Positions 23,146 through 32,355 are shown, counted from the first letter of the stretch. The stretch is DNA of 64,000 bases from Slackia heliotrinireducens DSM 20476 (GCF_000023885.1 NC_013165.1:2542001-2606000); one strand, 5' to 3'. The notes: generated by a model not told the origin, from the letters alone. Numbers and translations: made by a program.

Positions 23146-24875
23146 TCGGCGTCATCCGGAAGTTCTTCGCGTTCTGCCCCCAACATTACCGCAGCAAATT
23201 CTACAAGGCCCTGGTCATCGGCGTGCTCATGTCGTTCTGCCGCGCCATGTCCATTCCCGCCATCGCACTCGTGCTGTCGGGGATGCTTGACGACGGGCTG
23301 ACCCGCGTCCACATCCTGGGAAGCTTCGCCATCATGGTGTTCGGCGTCGCCGGCGAAGGAATCCTGCGCGGCCTCGCCACGAACCTGCAGGTGCAGGGCG
23401 GATACGGCACCTCCACCGAAAAGCGCATCGAAATCGCCGAGCACATGCGATACCTGCCCATGGGTTACTTCAACTCCAGCAGCCTGGGCGCCATCGCATC
23501 GGTCACCACCAACACCATGGAGAACCTGCAGGGCGTGGCCACCCGCGTGATCATGCTGGTCAGCGAAGGCATCCTGACCACAGCCATCATCGCTGTCATG
23601 CTGCTTGTCTTCGACTGGCGCATCGGTTTGGTGCTTGTGGCCGGCTGCATCGTGTTCTTCCTGGTCAACCATGCGTTGCAGAAGAGGTCCGAGCGTTTGA
23701 GCCCTATCAAGGTGGCAACCGACACGGAGCTTGTGGACACGGTGCTCGAATACGTGCAGGGCATGCAGGAGGTGAAGTCCTTCGGCTTCACGAAGGACCG
23801 GACCGAGCGTCTGAACCAGGCCATCGAGAAGAACGCCGGCGCGAACACGCAGATGGAGCTTGAGCTGGTGCCGCTCATGGCGGCCCAGAACAGCATCACC
23901 AAGCTGACCGGCGTGGCCATGAGCCTGCTTTCCGTCTGGTTCTACCTGAACGGCAGCATGAGCCTGCTGGTGTGCATCCTCATGATCGTCTCGGCGTTCA
24001 TGGTGTACGGCAGCCTGGAATCGGCCGGGCAGTACTCCGGCCTGCTGCGCATCGTGGACGTGAGTGTGGACCGTGCCAACGAGGTGCTGGCCATCGAGCC
24101 CATGGACATCGACGGCGAGGACATCCATCCGCAAAGCCACGACATCGAAGTGCGCGACGTCAGCTTCTCCTACGGGCAGCGCACCATCTTGGACCACGTC
24201 AGTGCCACGATTCCCGAAGGCACCACCACGGCCTTCGTCGGGCCTTCGGGCGGCGGCAAGACCACGCTGGCAAGCCTCATCTCGCGCTTCTGGGACGTGG
24301 GAAGCGGACAGGTGATGCTGGGCGGCCGCGATGTTCGGGACTACAGCATGGATTCGCTCATGCGCAACTTCAGCTTCGTGTTTCAGAACGTGTACCTGTT
24401 CGAAGACACCGTGGCGAACAACATCCGTTTCGGCCAGCCTGAAGCCCCGCTTGCAGAAGTGGTTGAAGCCGCCAAAAAGGCCCGGTGCCACGACTTCATC
24501 ATGGCGCTGCCCCAAGGCTACGACACCGTAATCGGCGAAGGCGGCGCGTCGCTTTCGGGCGGCGAGCGCCAGCGCATCTCCATCGCGCGGGCCACCATGA
24601 AGGATTCCCCCATCATCGTGCTGGATGAAGCCACGGCCAACGTGGACCCTGAAAACGAGCGCGACCTGATGGACGCAATCCAGGAGCTTACCTGCAACAA
24701 GACCGTCATCATGATCGCCCATCGCCTGAAAACCGTGCGGGACGCCGACCAGATCCTGGTGGTGGATCAGGGACGCATCGTGCAGCGCGGCACCCACGAC
24801 GAGCTCATGGCCGAAGACGGCATCTACCGCCGCTTTGTGGAGACCCGCACGCAGGTCTCCCAATGGCAGCTGTAA
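23142..24875 (+). CDS. ABC transporter half, permease-ATPase (subunit 2)
   Basis: This 577-residue protein partners the preceding gene, with six membrane helices in about 20-300 and an ATPase domain at 320-570. Walker A is 'GPSGGGKT' (near 366), the signature is 'LSGGERQ' and Walker B is 'IIVLDEATANVDPENE'. Both halves keep full catalytic motifs, so the dimer may have two active sites. The ATG overlaps the previous stop (ATGA), so translation is coupled. A GGCGCC...GGCGCC hairpin between its stop and the next gene (24881-24900) may lower expression of the ECF genes relative to the exporter pair. Confidence 0.88.
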   Translation: MIGVIRKFFAFCPQHYRSKFYKALVIGVLMSFCRAMSIPAIALVLSGMLDDGLTRVHILGSFAIMVFGVAGEGILRGLATNLQVQGGYGTSTEKRIEIAEHMRYLPMGYFNSSSLGAIASVTTNTMENLQGVATRVIMLVSEGILTTAIIAVMLLVFDWRIGLVLVAGCIVFFLVNHALQKRSERLSPIKVATDTELVDTVLEYVQGMQEVKSFGFTKDRTERLNQAIEKNAGANTQMELELVPLMAAQNSITKLTGVAMSLLSVWFYLNGSMSLLVCILMIVSAFMVYGSLESAGQYSGLLRIVDVSVDRANEVLAIEPMDIDGEDIHPQSHDIEVRDVSFSYGQRTILDHVSATIPEGTTTAFVGPSGGGKTTLASLISRFWDVGSGQVMLGGRDVRDYSMDSLMRNFSFVFQNVYLFEDTVANNIRFGQPEAPLAEVVEAAKKARCHDFIMALPQGYDTVIGEGGASLSGGERQRISIARATMKDSPIIVLDEATANVDPENERDLMDAIQELTCNKTVIMIAHRLKTVRDADQILVVDQGRIVQRGTHDELMAEDGIYRRFVETRTQVSQWQL

Positions 24876-24925
24876 CCGAAGGCGCCACCCCCTTGGCGCC
24901 GTATCCGACACGAAAGGAAACAAGT

Positions 24926-25510
24926 ATGGACACAACTCGGAAACTGAACGGAAAGGACCTCATCAACGTAGGCATCTACACGGCGCTGTACTTCGTGTGC
25001 GTGTTCGTCGTGGCGATGCTCGGACTCATCCCCGTCGGGCTGCTGCTGCTCGTGGTGCTGGTGCCGCTCATCGCGGCCATCCCCTTCGTCATGTACCTGG
25101 CGAAGGTGCGCAAACCCGGCATGCTGCTCATCACGTCGGTCATCATGGGCGTCCTTATGCTGCTGACGGGCATGGGCTACTACTCGCTTATCCTGTCGGT
25201 CATCACCGGCCTTGCCGCCGAATTCATTTGGAAGAACGGAGGATACACCTCCATCGGCAAGATTGCGCCGACGTATGCCGTGTTCAACCTGTGGATGTGG
25301 GGCAACTACCTGCCGCTATTCCTGAACTACGATTCCTATGTTGCCGCACGCCCCGAATACGGCGACACCTACTGGCAGACCCTCAACACGCTGCTGCCGC
25401 CGTGGATGCTTATCGTGCTGGCCGCCTGCATCGTGGTGTTCTCGATTCTGGGCGCGCTGTACGCCAAGAAGGTTCTGGCGAAAAAGCTTGCCGCTGCAGG
25501 AATGGAATAA
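24926..25510 (+). CDS. ECF transporter S component, MptD-like
   Basis: This 194-residue membrane protein has five or six helices and the MptD-family pattern: 'DLINVGIYTALYFVCVFVVAMLG', 'PFVMYLAKVRKPG', 'GLAAEFIWKNGGYTS' and 'NLWMWGNYLPLF'. S components bind the substrate and dock on a T-A1A2 module. MptD-type S proteins occur with this same ABC-pair arrangement in other Gram-positives and have been linked to iron/haem-related uptake there. The substrate here is undetermined. AAAGGAAA precedes the start. Its stop overlaps the next ATG (TAATG). Confidence 0.8.
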   Translation: MDTTRKLNGKDLINVGIYTALYFVCVFVVAMLGLIPVGLLLLVVLVPLIAAIPFVMYLAKVRKPGMLLITSVIMGVLMLLTGMGYYSLILSVITGLAAEFIWKNGGYTSIGKIAPTYAVFNLWMWGNYLPLFLNYDSYVAARPEYGDTYWQTLNTLLPPWMLIVLAACIVVFSILGALYAKKVLAKKLAAAGME

Positions 25511-26232
25511 TGGCCTCATCAGGTGATACCTATACGTTCAGCATGCGCCGAGCACTGCTGGACCCGCGCACGAAGCTTGCGTTGCTCGTGCTAATGGCCC
25601 TGTTCTGCCTGGCAGGCGTAGGCGGCGCGCGGCTTGCGGAGTTCCGGGCTGTGCTGTCGGCTTTGCCGTTCGTGCTGATGCTCGTGGACAAGCGCACCGC
25701 CTACGGCTTCGTGATGCTGGGGCTTCTGGTACTGTCTAACGCATACATCCTGTTCGCGTTCACCGGTACAGGCGGGGTTTTCGAGAGCGTCATGATCGTG
25801 TTCACGTTCGTCCTCATCCGGCTGATTCCGTGTTTGATGATGGGCTCGTACACCATGTCCACCACGTCGGTGAGCGAGTTTTCGGCAGCCATGAACCGCA
25901 TGCATGTGCCGCAGCAAATCACCATCCCGTTCTCGGTCATGTTCCGCTTCTTCCCCACCATTAAGGAAAACGCCGCCGATTTGGGAGAATCCATGCGCAT
26001 GCGGGGCATCAAAGGGTCGAACATAAGCAAATTCATCGAGTACCGGCTGGTGCCGCTGGTGGAGGTGACGTCCCGCAGCGGGGACGAGCTTTCCGCATCG
26101 GCGCTGGTCAGAGGGCTTGGTTCGCCAATCGCCCGCACCGACATCGCACGCATAGGCTTCGGTGCGGGCGACGCGGCCGTAGCCGTTCTGCTGGTTGTCG
26201 CGTTCGCCGTGTCTTGGGGGTTTTCGCTATGA
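25510..26232 (+). CDS. ECF transporter T component
   Basis: This 240-residue EcfT-like protein has about five membrane helices and the two Arg-Gly coupling motifs expected in the cytoplasmic arm ('SMRMRGIKG' and 'ALVRGLGS') that grip the two ATPases. It opens with 'LLDPRTKLALLVLMALF', a usual EcfT start. It overlaps the S gene by one base and the ATPase gene by four, so S, T and A should be made in fixed ratio. With a dedicated T and A set, this is a group I ECF system. Confidence 0.88.
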   Translation: MASSGDTYTFSMRRALLDPRTKLALLVLMALFCLAGVGGARLAEFRAVLSALPFVLMLVDKRTAYGFVMLGLLVLSNAYILFAFTGTGGVFESVMIVFTFVLIRLIPCLMMGSYTMSTTSVSEFSAAMNRMHVPQQITIPFSVMFRFFPTIKENAADLGESMRMRGIKGSNISKFIEYRLVPLVEVTSRSGDELSASALVRGLGSPIARTDIARIGFGAGDAAVAVLLVVAFAVSWGFSL

Positions 26233-27650
26233 TCAATTTCGACCACGTGACCTTTACCTACGAAGGGCAAAGCTCCCCAAGCCTGACCGACGTGTCGCTG
26301 CAGGTGCCGCGCGGTGCCTGCGTTTTGGTAAGCGGCCCCTCGGGCTGTGGGAAATCCACGCTGCTGCGCCTGGTCAACGGGCTAATCCCGCACTTTTACG
26401 AGGGGATGCTGGAAGGCCACGTGTTGGTGGAAGGCACCGCGCCGTCAGACGCGCCCCTCTACGATCAGGCGTCGCGCACCGGATCGGTGTTTCAGAACCC
26501 GCGAACGCAGTTCTACACCACCGACACCACGAGCGAAATTGCCTTCGCCCTGGAAAATCAGGGCATTCCCGCCCCGCAGATCATCGGCCGCGTCGAACAG
26601 GTGGCCTGCGACATGGGGCTTGCGCCCCTGATGGACCGCAGCCTGTTTGCCCTGTCCGGAGGCGAGAAGCAGAAGATCGCCTGCGCGTGCGTGAACGCCG
26701 CCCAGCCTGACGTGATTGTGCTGGATGAGCCTACGGCGAACCTCGACTACGACGCATCGCTGGCGTTGGCGCAGCTCATAGCCGAGTGGAAGCGCTGCGG
26801 GAAAACCGTTCTGATTGCCGAGCACCGCATCGCATGGGTGCTTGACCAGGTGACGCAGCTGGTCATCATGAACGACGGCCGCATAACGGACGTCCTGGAT
26901 GCAGCTTCGCTCGCGGGCGTCGATGCTGGCCGCTGCCGTGCCCATGGTTTGCGGACCCCCGTTCTGGCCAGCCCCGATGCTGTCGATATCCCACGGTTTG
27001 ACCTGGAGGCAAGCCGTCATGAGGCGTGGTCTGTGGACGACTTGCATTTCGGGTACGACAAAGGGAAGACCGTTCTCGACTTCAATCGCATCGACCTGGC
27101 GAAAGGCGCGATCACAGCCGTTGTCGGACGAAACGGACGCGGCAAGACCACGTTTCTGCGCTGCCTGACCGGGCTTGAGCGCAAGGATCGAAGCATCGTG
27201 CATTTCGACGGGCAGATCTGGGACCGCAAAGCCCGACTCGACAACGTTTTTCTCGTGCGTCAGGACGTGAACTGCCAGCTGTTCACGCAAAGCGTGGCCG
27301 AAGAGGTTGAGATAAGCCTGCCGCCTGCGGAAACAGCGTCGATGTCCGACGAGGAACGCACGGACCGCATCAATTCCATCCTATCGTCGCTGGACTTGGC
27401 CGACCTGGCACAGCGCGACCCGTTCACGCTGTCGGGCGGACAGAAGCAGCGCGTTGCCGTGGCATGCGCCGTAGCGTCGGGACGACCCATAATCGCATTC
27501 GACGAACCCACCAGCGGACTTGGCCTCGACCATATGCTGCGCTTTGCGGATCTGCTGCGGCGCCTGGTCGAACAAGGCCGGACCGTCATCGTGGTCACCC
27601 ACGACGCCGAGCTCATCCAAACCGCCGCCGATTACCTGTTGGTGCTTTAG
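26229..27650 (+). CDS. ECF transporter ATPase, fused A1-A2
   Basis: This 473-residue protein contains two complete ABC domains. The first has Walker A 'GPSGCGKS' (near 36), signature 'LSGGEKQ' and 'VIVLDEPTANLD'. The second has 'GRNGRGKT' (near 299), 'LSGGQKQ' and 'IIAFDEPTSGLG'. The usual separate EcfA1 and EcfA2 are thus one chain. It energises uptake through the T component encoded upstream, with which it overlaps (ATGA). It is the last gene of the five-gene operon; a large palindromic element follows 80 nt later. Confidence 0.9.
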   Translation: MINFDHVTFTYEGQSSPSLTDVSLQVPRGACVLVSGPSGCGKSTLLRLVNGLIPHFYEGMLEGHVLVEGTAPSDAPLYDQASRTGSVFQNPRTQFYTTDTTSEIAFALENQGIPAPQIIGRVEQVACDMGLAPLMDRSLFALSGGEKQKIACACVNAAQPDVIVLDEPTANLDYDASLALAQLIAEWKRCGKTVLIAEHRIAWVLDQVTQLVIMNDGRITDVLDAASLAGVDAGRCRAHGLRTPVLASPDAVDIPRFDLEASRHEAWSVDDLHFGYDKGKTVLDFNRIDLAKGAITAVVGRNGRGKTTFLRCLTGLERKDRSIVHFDGQIWDRKARLDNVFLVRQDVNCQLFTQSVAEEVEISLPPAETASMSDEERTDRINSILSSLDLADLAQRDPFTLSGGQKQRVAVACAVASGRPIIAFDEPTSGLGLDHMLRFADLLRRLVEQGRTVIVVTHDAELIQTAADYLLVL

Positions 27651-27730
27651 GCTTGCCGGCCCGATCCCGTTCGATGGCGGCACCAGGCCGACCCCCCGAA
27701 GGAACCGATTACCAGATTTCTGAGCCCCCG

Positions 27731-27884
27731 GAGGTAGGATAAGCGAGTTTTCTATATGCCCACCCTCCATCCGACGCCGAAAACACCTCGTTCCGCCCCG
27801 TTTCGAGGTCAAAAGACCCCGAAAACCGCCTCGCGGACCCTGTTTTCGGACGGCGGGATATAGAAAACTCGCGTATCCTACCTC
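27731..27884. mobile_element. Palindromic MITE-like element
   Basis: A 154-nt segment is bounded by GAGGTAGGATAAGCGAG (27731) and, inverted, CTCGCGTATCCTACCTC (to 27884). The terminal inverted repeats extend 27 nt with one mismatch, and complementarity continues inwards through 'CCATCCGACGCCGAAAACA' against 'TGTTTTCGGACGGCGGG'. The centre holds CGTTTCGAGG. No coding frame is supported. It could be a non-autonomous transposable element or a large RNA hairpin ending two convergent transcripts. No clear target duplication flanks it. Confidence 0.5.
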
Positions 27885-27914
27885 AAAGGGGTCTAGGATT
27901 TTGCAGAACCGACC

Positions 27915-29339
27915 TCAGGCGCCCTGCCACCCGTCTCCGTCCACACCGACCAAGGTGAGCAGCTCCTGCTTCTTGTGGATGTCGAGCTTCTGGTAAATCT
28001 GGCGGCAATACCACTTCACCGTGTTTTCGGACAGGAACAGGCTTTCCGCGATGGCCGCACGGCTTCGCCCGTAGCACAGCAGCTTGATGATCTCCACTTC
28101 ACGGTCCGTCAAGGCGTGGGCCCGCCCTACTTCTTCGCATCGCCTATCGATGAAGCTGGTTTCCAGAACCAGGGTCAGCTCCTTCGACTTCGAGTCTTCG
28201 AAATAGAATCCAGCCATTTCCACCAGGCCATAGACGGATAACAGAATCTCGCACCCCACGAACAGGTACACGCCTTCGCGCGGAAACTCCCCGAGGAACT
28301 CAACGGCAGCCGGCGTGCGGGACACGGTCAAGCCCAGGGCGACAAGCACGCCGAGCGCCATCAGCACGGCAGCGATCGCCCGCTGCGCATCGTAGGTTCC
28401 GCGCAAGGCGAACGCCAGCACCAGTAGCCAGACCACCGCGAACGCAACGACTCGGGCGCTCTGCATGACCGCAAGCAGCACGACTTTGGAATCCCTGTCG
28501 ACGAACAGGGCGAACAGGAGCACGGCCGCCAGGAGCAGCACCACGACGTCGGCGGTGTGGCCGACGTCCGAGGCGCCCATCTTCGTCGTAATCCACACGT
28601 AGACCAATGCAATGGCGACGATGCCGCACACTGCAGAAAGCAAGACGCTGGACGAAGCGTTCTGCCCGAGAATCGCCACCGAGAACGAATAGGTGAATCC
28701 GAATGCGAACAGGAGAACCGCGAAGGGAACGCACAGGCAAGCCAAGTAAGAGGCGGTCGGCCGAGGCGGATTCTGCGCGGCAGGACGGCTGCCTGATGTA
28801 TCGGCCTCGGGCCCGGCCTCGTCCGGCAACGGCTTTCCGACCGCGCACGCCCCCTGCCATAGGGCGGCGCCGACGGCCAAAACCAGCCCTTCGAAATCCG
28901 ACGCCAACCCGGCCGCTCCGCAGGCGGCCGTCAGGATCAGCCGCATAAGCTCGACGGCTGCAAGGGTCATGCAGGTGGTTGCAACGGCAGCCGCAGGCCC
29001 GACGTCCGATACTCTCTCGAACGAGCGGACGGTTGCGAAAGAGGCGCCGATGCCGCCGAGCGCCCACCATACAACAGCTCCCGAAGGCACCGCCAAGGCG
29101 GCTGCGGGCATGGCCATGAGCACGGCGCTGACGATGCCGGAGCGCCCAAGCCAATCGGAGCGGAAACGGGCGGCGACCACGACGAGGCAGCCTACGGCAA
29201 GTCCGATGTTGCCGCCGAAAAACGCGTCGACGGAAACCATGGTTGCGGCAGCCATCCAGGCGAAAGGCGCGAACAGCAGCAGCACATCACCCGTCCGCAT
29301 GCCCTGCGGCCAAGATTTCCCGTTCGGATCAATCGTCAT
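27915..29339 (-). CDS. Membrane-bound LuxR-family regulator
   Basis: This 474-residue protein has about eleven membrane segments (18-380) and a C-terminal LuxR helix-turn-helix at about 408-465 ('LTDREVEIIKLLCYGRSRAAIAESLFLSENTVKWYCRQIYQKLDI'). It has the same design as the protein at 15833 but only weak sequence likeness outside the DNA-binding domain. GGGAGGG supports the start. It faces the Tat-exported flavoprotein across 260 nt and is its likely regulator. A -10 candidate (TACAAT, minus strand) lies at 29373-29378. Confidence 0.88.
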   Translation of the reverse strand: MTIDPNGKSWPQGMRTGDVLLLFAPFAWMAAATMVSVDAFFGGNIGLAVGCLVVVAARFRSDWLGRSGIVSAVLMAMPAAALAVPSGAVVWWALGGIGASFATVRSFERVSDVGPAAAVATTCMTLAAVELMRLILTAACGAAGLASDFEGLVLAVGAALWQGACAVGKPLPDEAGPEADTSGSRPAAQNPPRPTASYLACLCVPFAVLLFAFGFTYSFSVAILGQNASSSVLLSAVCGIVAIALVYVWITTKMGASDVGHTADVVVLLLAAVLLFALFVDRDSKVVLLAVMQSARVVAFAVVWLLVLAFALRGTYDAQRAIAAVLMALGVLVALGLTVSRTPAAVEFLGEFPREGVYLFVGCEILLSVYGLVEMAGFYFEDSKSKELTLVLETSFIDRRCEEVGRAHALTDREVEIIKLLCYGRSRAAIAESLFLSENTVKWYCRQIYQKLDIHKKQELLTLVGVDGDGWQGA

Positions 29340-29413
29340 GCTACCCTCCCAAAACCAGCATCAGATTGCCCCATTGTAGCGCAAAACACCGATTCCACTC
29401 CCAAAGGCTGGTA

Positions 29414-29522
29414 CCACCACCCTGAAAGGGTGGTGGCTTAGACCTGGGATTTCAGTATGGTAGCCCCATCGAAAACCAAAAAGCCGCCACACGGGGCGGA
29501 GGTTTCGAAACCACCCGCGCAT
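29414..29522. repeat. Hairpin and palindrome in the divergent regulator region
   Basis: CCACCACCCT-gaa-AGGGTGGTGG (29414-29436) is a perfect 10-bp hairpin of the kind found at IS200/IS605-type ends. GGTTTCGAAACC (29511-29522) is a perfect palindrome closer to the flavoprotein gene and could be a regulator site. Confidence 0.35.
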
Positions 29523-29599
29523 CTGGTGCGCGGACACATCCGCAAGGTGCCGCACCACGAAAAACGACAGGACGGCACCGCATCATGAGGAGGGAACCC

Positions 29600-31252
29600 A
29601 TGAAAACCACGATGACACGCCGCTCGTTCGCAGGCCTGATGGTCGTTGCCGCAGGCACCGCCCTGGCAGGTTGCGCTTCCAGCGGCTCCGAATCCAGCGC
29701 AGAGACCGAAATGGCCTCCGAGGCCCAATCCGCCGACTTGATCGTCATCGGCGGCGGCTGCGGAGGCCTCGCCGGTGCCGCCAAGGCGGCCCAGGGCGGC
29801 GCAAGCGTCATCGTCCTGGAGGGCTCGGGCGCCCTTGGCGGCACCACGGCCATTTGCGGCGGCCACTACAAGTTTATGGACGACGACTTGCTGGCGCTGC
29901 TCCCCGAGCGCACCGCAGAAAGCGACGAGCTTCTCAAGCCCTATCTGGAGATGACCGACGCGGACGTTCCCGAGGACTACGTCGAATGCCTCGAGATGCT
30001 CCAGCAGCAGATTTCGGAATACCTCGAATCCGACGAGACCCGCGAATTCGACTCGCTGGAATACTGGATCATCCTGCACTACCTGGGCACCACCGGCGAC
30101 CAGCTCGATCCCAACCATGAGGTAGTGGCCCCGGCCTACGATCTGATCTACCCCGCCTACGCCAATCAGGCAGCCATCAAGGACTGGCTGGTCGAGGGCG
30201 GCTTCGAATACGAAGCCTTCGGCAACAACCAGGATGCCGGCGGCCCCTTCTCCGTCAACCCCACCGGCCCGGTCGCACAGGGCGGCGCCTTCATTTCGGT
30301 GCTGAGCACCTACGCCGAAGACGCCGGCGCCCAGATCGTCAAGAAGGCCAAGGTGAACGCCCTGGTTGAGGACGGCGGCCGTATCGTCGGCGTCATGACC
30401 GAAGACGGCACCACGTATATGGCGAACCAAGCGGTGCTGCTGGCCAGCGGCGGCTTCGGGTCCAACGCCCCGAAGGTATCCGAAGAGGACGTCCGCTGGG
30501 AGTTCGGTCCTGAAGGACTGGGCAGCTGCGAGCCGGAATGCAACGATGGCACGGCTCTTGAGGCCGCCGTATCCATCGGCGCTGCCACGTCGAACATGGG
30601 CTTCAACCAGTATCAGACGTTCAGCGCGAACGGTCTGGCCACTATCGAGACCACCATCCCCATGTGCATGATGGCATCCAAGATGGCCGTCAACAAAGAG
30701 GGCGTGCGCTTCCGCGACGACTCCATGCGCTTCGGCACGCAGAGCTCGTCGATCTCGCTGGGACAGACCGACAACATGTACTACATGATCGGCGATGCCA
30801 GCGGTCTTGAGGCCATGGGCGACCTGAAGGACCGTTACGAGAAGAGCGGTGACCTGTTTGTGGCTGACACGATCGAAGAGGCCGCCAACGCCGCAGGACT
30901 TGACGGCACCGTTGTGGCCGCCGAGGTCGAGAAGTTCAACAGCTACGTTGAGGCTGGCGAGGATCCTGACTTCGGACGCCATTTCTCCGAGCGTGACAGC
31001 AAGATCGAAGGCGCCCCTTACACCATCATGGCCATGCGCGAATACGTGCAGCACACGATGGGCGGCGTCATGATCGACGCAACGGGCCACGTGCTCGACG
31101 AGGGCGGCAATCCCATCGAGGGCCTGTTCGCAGCTGGCGAAGCCGTCGGCAACCTGGACGGCGCCCAGCGTCGCCACGGCGACAACTTCGCCCACATCCT
31201 GTACTACGGATGCCTGGCCGGCGAAACCGTCGCCGCTGCCGTGAACGCATAA
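29600..31252 (+). CDS. Tat-exported FAD-dependent reductase (fumarate-reductase-like lipoprotein)
   Basis: This 550-residue flavoprotein has a twin-arginine signal ('MTRRSFAG', R7-R8) ending in a lipobox (LAGC, C25), so it is a lipoprotein exported folded with its FAD. The FAD-binding motif is 'VIGGGCGGLAGAAKAAQGG' (49-67). Catalytic-domain signatures of the fumarate reductase/urocanate reductase family follow: 'MAVNKEGVRFRDD', 'QHTMGGVMIDATGHVLDEGG' and 'GLFAAGEAVGNLDGAQR'. No haem domain is present, so electrons must come from a separate donor. Such proteins in Eggerthellaceae reduce diverse alkenes as respiratory acceptors; this substrate is unknown. GGAGGG precedes the ATG. It ends at a strong terminator. 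Confidence 0.88.
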   Translation: MKTTMTRRSFAGLMVVAAGTALAGCASSGSESSAETEMASEAQSADLIVIGGGCGGLAGAAKAAQGGASVIVLEGSGALGGTTAICGGHYKFMDDDLLALLPERTAESDELLKPYLEMTDADVPEDYVECLEMLQQQISEYLESDETREFDSLEYWIILHYLGTTGDQLDPNHEVVAPAYDLIYPAYANQAAIKDWLVEGGFEYEAFGNNQDAGGPFSVNPTGPVAQGGAFISVLSTYAEDAGAQIVKKAKVNALVEDGGRIVGVMTEDGTTYMANQAVLLASGGFGSNAPKVSEEDVRWEFGPEGLGSCEPECNDGTALEAAVSIGAATSNMGFNQYQTFSANGLATIETTIPMCMMASKMAVNKEGVRFRDDSMRFGTQSSSISLGQTDNMYYMIGDASGLEAMGDLKDRYEKSGDLFVADTIEEAANAAGLDGTVVAAEVEKFNSYVEAGEDPDFGRHFSERDSKIEGAPYTIMAMREYVQHTMGGVMIDATGHVLDEGGNPIEGLFAAGEAVGNLDGAQRRHGDNFAHILYYGCLAGETVAAAVNA

Positions 31253-31297
31253 CCGCTTGCGACATCCGATGCCCGACCCCTCCCCGGGCATATGAAA

Positions 31298-31330
31298 GAA
31301 GGACGGCCGATCGGCCGTCCTTCTCTTTTT
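31298..31330 (+). terminator. Rho-independent terminator after the flavoprotein
   Basis: GAAGGACGGCCGA (31298-31310) and its perfect reverse complement (31311-31323) are followed by TCTTTTT. Confidence 0.85.
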
Positions 31331-31384
31331 CATTTCGCGTCGGTGCGGCGGCCTTCTGCAGAACCCAGTCACATCGGCTCGGAG

Positions 31385-32275
31385 TCATTCCTGCTTGCCG
31401 GGCAACTCGCTCACGAGCGCGGCGCCAAGGATGAGAACGGCTCCTATCAGGCCCAACGCTGTCAGCGGTTCGGCCAGCAGCAGCGCCGATAACACGATGG
31501 CCGTAGCGGGATCCAGATAGCTCAACACGGCGATGGTCTGGGCTGGAAGCACACGGATGGCCGCGAAGTACAGCAGATAGGCCACGCCAGTATGCACGAT
31601 GCCCACAATCAATAGGAAAACGGTGGACCGCAGAGTGAAGCTCACGTCCCCGAAACCGCCTGTGAACAGCAGGTACGGCACCATGACCAGTGCGGCCGTC
31701 GACAGCTGCACGATGGTTTTCGAAAGCGCGTCGGTGTTCGGCGACAGCTTGTTCAATATCATGTTGCACCCGTAGAAAAGCGCCGCGCCCAGGCCGAAGG
31801 CCACGCCCAGCGGCCCGTTTCCGCCTGCGGGACCTGTCGTAGGCGCTCCGCCCACCACACCCGACACCAGCGTCACGCCCAAAAGGGCCACGAGCACGCA
31901 GACCACCTTGCGCGGGGTCAGTCTCTCTTTCAACACGAAGGGCGACGCCAGAATGACGATGATGGGCGCGAAGTAGTAGCACAGCGTGGCAACCGCCACC
32001 GTCGTATGCCGATACGCCTCGAAAAGCAGCGCCCAGTTGATGCCGATGGCGATGCCTGTCGCAATCATGATCGGCAGCTCAGGCTTCATCTCGGCATACG
32101 ACATGCGCTTGCCGCGGACCGCCATGAACGCCAGCAGGAACGCCACGCCTATCACCCCGCGGGCGAAGGCGATAAAACTCGACGGCATTGGAATATAGCG
32201 CACGAAAATGCCGATGGACCCCCAGATGACCACAGCAATCACGAACATGAGCCTCGCTTGTGCGTTTCGGTTCAC
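31385..32275 (-). CDS. EamA/DMT-family transporter
   Basis: This 296-residue membrane protein has ten predicted helices in two EamA repeats ('MFVIAVVIWGSIGIFVRYI' opening, 'APIIVILASPFVLKERLTPRKVVCVLVALLGVTLV' and 'LSYLDPATAIVLSALLLAEPLTALGLIGAVLILGAALV'). Such proteins export amino acids, nucleosides or other metabolites. A GTG start is chosen because GAGGGAAGG lies six bases upstream; ATG extensions to 32356 lack a site. It is divergent from an APC permease and shares a palindromic operator with it, which suggests opposite control of uptake and export. Confidence 0.8.
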   Translation of the reverse strand: MNRNAQARLMFVIAVVIWGSIGIFVRYIPMPSSFIAFARGVIGVAFLLAFMAVRGKRMSYAEMKPELPIMIATGIAIGINWALLFEAYRHTTVAVATLCYYFAPIIVILASPFVLKERLTPRKVVCVLVALLGVTLVSGVVGGAPTTGPAGGNGPLGVAFGLGAALFYGCNMILNKLSPNTDALSKTIVQLSTAALVMVPYLLFTGGFGDVSFTLRSTVFLLIVGIVHTGVAYLLYFAAIRVLPAQTIAVLSYLDPATAIVLSALLLAEPLTALGLIGAVLILGAALVSELPGKQE

Positions 32276-32355
32276 GGCGGGCCTTCCCTCGAGGTGGCAA
32301 TTTATACAGTTGCCTATTGTAGCCTTGCCCTGCCCGTGCACGCTGCAGATTCGCA

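Noticed and set aside
22890-24935. 681-codon open frame on the minus strand
   Set aside because: Antisense to the ABC transporter pair, whose motifs are unambiguous.
24835-25509. N-terminal extension of the ECF T gene
   Set aside because: It overlaps the end of the ABC gene and the whole S gene in another frame; the TAATG junction gives the natural start at 25510.
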